Assembly: GCF_019218745.1 (NCBI RefSeq)
Contig: NZ_JAHUXA010000011.1
Span: forward strand, 62,001-126,000
Length of the DNA: 64,000 bases
Direction of reading: 5' to 3'
DNA from: Enterobacter sp. ENT03
GTDB lineage: Bacteria > Pseudomonadota > Gammaproteobacteria > Enterobacterales > Enterobacteriaceae
Below the pieces are notes generated by a model. That model saw only the letters and a program-made list of their open reading frames with translations. It was not told the DNA's origin and did not search any database. Position numbers and translations under genes: made by a program. This document shows, piece by piece, positions 61,773-64,000 of this stretch. Position 1 is the stretch's first letter, and every line of letters begins with the position of its first letter.

Positions 61773-62435
61773 TTACTCTCCGCTTAACGCTCGCGGAAAC
61801 AGCACGTTATTTTCCAGGCTGATGTGTTCCATCAGATCGTCAATCAGTTCATTAATGCCGTTATACATCGCTTTCCAGGTGGTGCAGGCTTCCGGCGGCG
61901 GCGTCACGTTTTGGGTGGTATGTTTGATCACCTCCAGCAGTTCACCCGCTTCATCATGCTCGCTTTCCATGACGTTAATCGGCCCGGCAGCCTGACTGCC
62001 CATTCCCTGTTTGATCATCGGGAAGAGGATCTGCTCCTCTTTCATCATGTGGCTGGAAAGCTCCTGATGCAGCATGGTCAGGTATTTGGTCAGGCCGCGC
62101 GGCACGTTGGGCTTATCGGCGTGGACTCGTTCAACTTTGGTGGCCTGTAAAATCAGCTCCGGCAACTGCTCGCGGTGGCGATCGTGATAGCGCACGATGA
62201 TATGGTCGATGATGTTTGCAAGCGGTTCTGTGCGCCAGTCTTTCTCCGGCGGCTGCTCGGCCAGTTTCGCCAGCTGTGCTTCAATCATCTCCACATCCAG
62301 CTCGTTGCGCGCGGCGGCACGGGCCAGCGTTTGCTTACCCCCACAGCAGTAATCCATATCGTATTGACGGAACAGGGCAGAAGCGCGGGGAATGGACAGC
62401 GCCAGCTCACCTAAAGGTTGATCGCGAAAGGCCAT
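61773..62435 (-). CDS. ytfE: Di-iron iron-sulfur-cluster repair protein YtfE (RIC)
   Basis: YtfE (220 residues) repairs nitrosatively damaged Fe-S clusters. An N-terminal ScdA_N domain ([17 protein letters not shown]) precedes the hemerythrin-like di-iron domain, with His/Glu ligands in [44 protein letters not shown] and [16 protein letters not shown]. The NsrR-type operator 27 bases upstream explains its nitric-oxide induction. Confidence 0.96.
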   Translation of the reverse strand: MAFRDQPLGELALSIPRASALFRQYDMDYCCGGKQTLARAAARNELDVEMIEAQLAKLAEQPPEKDWRTEPLANIIDHIIVRYHDRHREQLPELILQATKVERVHADKPNVPRGLTKYLTMLHQELSSHMMKEEQILFPMIKQGMGSQAAGPINVMESEHDEAGELLEVIKHTTQNVTPPPEACTTWKAMYNGINELIDDLMEHISLENNVLFPRALSGE

Positions 62436-62461
62436 GACAGTTACCTCAGTAGTCGGAATAT

Positions 62462-62484
62462 AAGATGCATTTTAAATACATCTT
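62462..62484. promoter_or_regulatory. NsrR operator upstream of ytfE
   Basis: AAGATGCATTT (62462-62472), a central T, and AAATACATCTT (62474-62484) form an almost perfect 11-1-11 dyad that matches the known NsrR site. It lies 27 bases ahead of ytfE on the promoter side. The repressor gene nsrR is in the same window. Confidence 0.88.
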
Positions 62485-62625
62485 TAAGCGGGCGCTATAC
62501 CCCTGATGAGTGATGGGATTTATTCGTCCTATTTTGTGCGCTGCGTCACAAAAATTTACGGGTCATAACGCATTGAAACTACTTGTTAAAGTGAATATTT
62601 GGTATCAAGTGTGCAATATCTTCGT

Positions 62626-62652
62626 TAAACAAGCGTTAAAACCTGCCGATAT
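62626..62652 (+). promoter_or_regulatory. Sigma-28 (FliA)-like promoter of the Tar/Tsr-type receptor
   Basis: TAAA (62626-62629), 15 bases, then GCCGATAT (62645-62652), seven of eight matches to the FliA -10 GCCGATAA at exact spacing. The -35 extension (CAAG) is poor. It starts 70 bases before the receptor ATG. Confidence 0.75.
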
Positions 62653-62695
62653 ACCCCCGTCACATAAAAATCCTGCATCCGATAAAAGGTTCCCG

Positions 62696-64000
62696 ATGTT
62701 TAAACGTGTAAAAGTTATAACCCTGTTGATTATGGTGCTTTTCGTCCTTGGCGCGATGCAACTTATTGCGGCGGGCGTGTTTATCAACGCGCTCAAAAAT
62801 GACAAAAACAACTTTACGGTCTCTCAGGTTGCCAGCCAGAACGTGGCGGAATTTACCGACGCCTGGATCAGCCTTAACCAGGCCCGCGTGACGCTTAACC
62901 GCGGTATGTTACGTTTGCAAAGCAGCACCGCGAGCCAAATCAACGGCGGCGAACTGGGTGAACTGGTGAACACCGCGAAAAACCTGCTGGCCGATGCGCA
63001 TAAGCATTTTGAAATCTACGATGCACTGCCGGAAACGCCGGGTATGGATCCCCGCCTGCCGCCGGAACTGGAAAAACAGTACGAAATCTATTCCACCACG
63101 CTGACCGAAATGAACCGCCTGCTGGCGGCGGGTGAGCTGGAAGCGATGTTCAAGCAGGGCGCAGAAAAGAAACAGAACGCCATGCAGAGCGTCTATCGTG
63201 AATGGCGCGCCGTGCAGGCCGATCTGGCGAATAAAGGCGTCATCGATAACGAAAAGGATTATGTGCGCATCATGTGGATCGTGGGCGCCATTATGCTGCT
63301 GGTCGCGGCGGTGATCGTGGCCAGCTGGATCGCGATGCAGCGTGTACTGCTCAAGCCGTTACATGAAGTGATGGGCCATATCCGCCATATCGCGGCGGGC
63401 GATCTGACGCATCAGATTGATGCAGAAGGCAAAAACGAAATGGCACTGCTGGCGTCTAACGTGCGCGACATGCAGCAGGCGCTGGCGACAACCGTCAGCG
63501 TAGTGCGCGATGGCGCGGATACCATCTTTACCGGCGCGGGTGAAATCTCTGCCGGCAGTAACGATCTCTCTTCCCGTACTGAGCAACAGGCCGCTTCGCT
63601 GGAAGAAACCGCTGCCAGCATGGAACAGCTGACCGCGACCGTGAAGCAGAATGCCGACAACGCCCGTCAGGCGACGCAGCTGGCGAAAACGGCCTCTGAA
63701 ACCGCGCAGAAAGGCGGTGCAGTGGTGGACGGCGTGGTGCGCACGATGGACGAAATTGCCACCAGCTCCAGCAAAATCGCGCAGATCACCAACGTCATCG
63801 ACGGCATTGCTTTCCAGACCAATATTCTGGCGCTGAACGCCGCGGTGGAAGCCGCCCGTGCCGGTGAGCAGGGTCGTGGGTTTGCGGTAGTCGCCGGTGA
63901 AGTCCGTACCCTGGCAAGCCGCAGTGCGCAGGCGGCTAAAGAGATCAAAGCACTGATCGACGATTCCGGTAGTCGCGTGGATGCCGGTTCCGCACTGGTG
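62696..64000 (+). CDS. Methyl-accepting chemotaxis protein, Tar/Tsr type (partial)
   Basis: 435 codons are open to the window end. TM1 is residues 7-29, TM2 192-213, and between them is a four-helix-bundle sensor domain. Arg64, Arg69 and Arg73 (in [13 protein letters not shown]) sit exactly where Tar and Tsr hold their amino-acid-binding arginines, but the usual QPTQ threonine segment reads KQGAEKKQ here. A HAMP domain and the signalling tip ([21 protein letters not shown]) follow. The C-terminal pentapeptide is outside the window. It lies divergent from ytfE behind a FliA-like promoter. The ligand is not known. Confidence 0.92.
   Translation, partial: MFKRVKVITLLIMVLFVLGAMQLIAAGVFINALKNDKNNFTVSQVASQNVAEFTDAWISLNQARVTLNRGMLRLQSSTASQINGGELGELVNTAKNLLADAHKHFEIYDALPETPGMDPRLPPELEKQYEIYSTTLTEMNRLLAAGELEAMFKQGAEKKQNAMQSVYREWRAVQADLANKGVIDNEKDYVRIMWIVGAIMLLVAAVIVASWIAMQRVLLKPLHEVMGHIRHIAAGDLTHQIDAEGKNEMALLASNVRDMQQALATTVSVVRDGADTIFTGAGEISAGSNDLSSRTEQQAASLEETAASMEQLTATVKQNADNARQATQLAKTASETAQKGGAVVDGVVRTMDEIATSSSKIAQITNVIDGIAFQTNILALNAAVEAARAGEQGRGFAVVAGEVRTLASRSAQAAKEIKALIDDSGSRVDAGSALV

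Overview
The window is a stretch of enterobacterial chromosome. It follows the E. coli K-12 gene order around 94-95 min (frd - epmA - psd - orn - mutL/hfq/hflX - purA - rnr - yjf cluster - aidB - ula - rpsF/rplI - cycA - ytfE) almost gene by gene, and the proteins are close to E. coli lengths and motifs. Differences in the accessory segments (a TreX/TreY/TreZ operon between yjfC and aidB, two chemoreceptor genes, an EamA transporter after rplI) point to a relative such as the Enterobacter/Leclercia/Kosakonia group. The genus cannot be fixed by eye.

Layout: 1-3087 is the fumarate reductase operon frdABCD on the minus strand (frdD cut by the window edge), with an FNR-type promoter. 3370-7701 carries epmA, yjeM and then a small accessory block: a remnant of the mscM 3' end fused to a second 3' piece of epmA, followed by two AT-rich genes (lysozyme-like protein plus small membrane protein) in the place of E. 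coli yjeN-yjeO. 7750-13217 is mscM, psd and rsgA (minus). 13325-14620 holds orn, three tandem tRNA-Gly(GCC) genes and a DnaA-box cluster matching the datA locus. 14634-15773 is queG, whose start codon overlaps that of nnr. 15772-26104 is the long plus-strand run nnr-tsaE-amiB-mutL-miaA-hfq-hflX-hflK-hflC, followed by yjeT, purA, nsrR-rnr-rlmB.

31834-36881 is a seven-gene membrane-stress-like cluster (yjfI, PspA-like yjfJ, a two-helix K+ channel with an NAD-binding-type domain, yjfK, yjfL, yjfM and the ATP-grasp yjfC). A bidirectional terminator separates it from the minus-strand trehalose operon treZ-treY-treX (36954-43348), which would make trehalose from glycogen-type glucans. aidB and a Cache-type chemoreceptor with a sigma-28-like promoter converge at 45220. 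Then come the small stress proteins yjfN and bsmA, esterase yjfP, and the L-ascorbate regulon (ulaR, ulaG, ulaABCDEF) with inverted-repeat operators in the ulaG/ulaA intergenic region. The ribosomal operon rpsF-priB-rpsR-rplI follows, then an EamA exporter, ytfB, fklB, cycA, a REP cluster, ytfE with a near-perfect NsrR operator, and finally a Tar/Tsr-type chemoreceptor behind a sigma-28-like promoter, running off the end of the window.

Most of the window is conserved core genome. The parts most worth a second look are the mosaic duplication and putative toxin/immunity pair at 6076-7701, the yjf channel-containing cluster, the treZYX insertion, and the two flagellar-controlled receptors.
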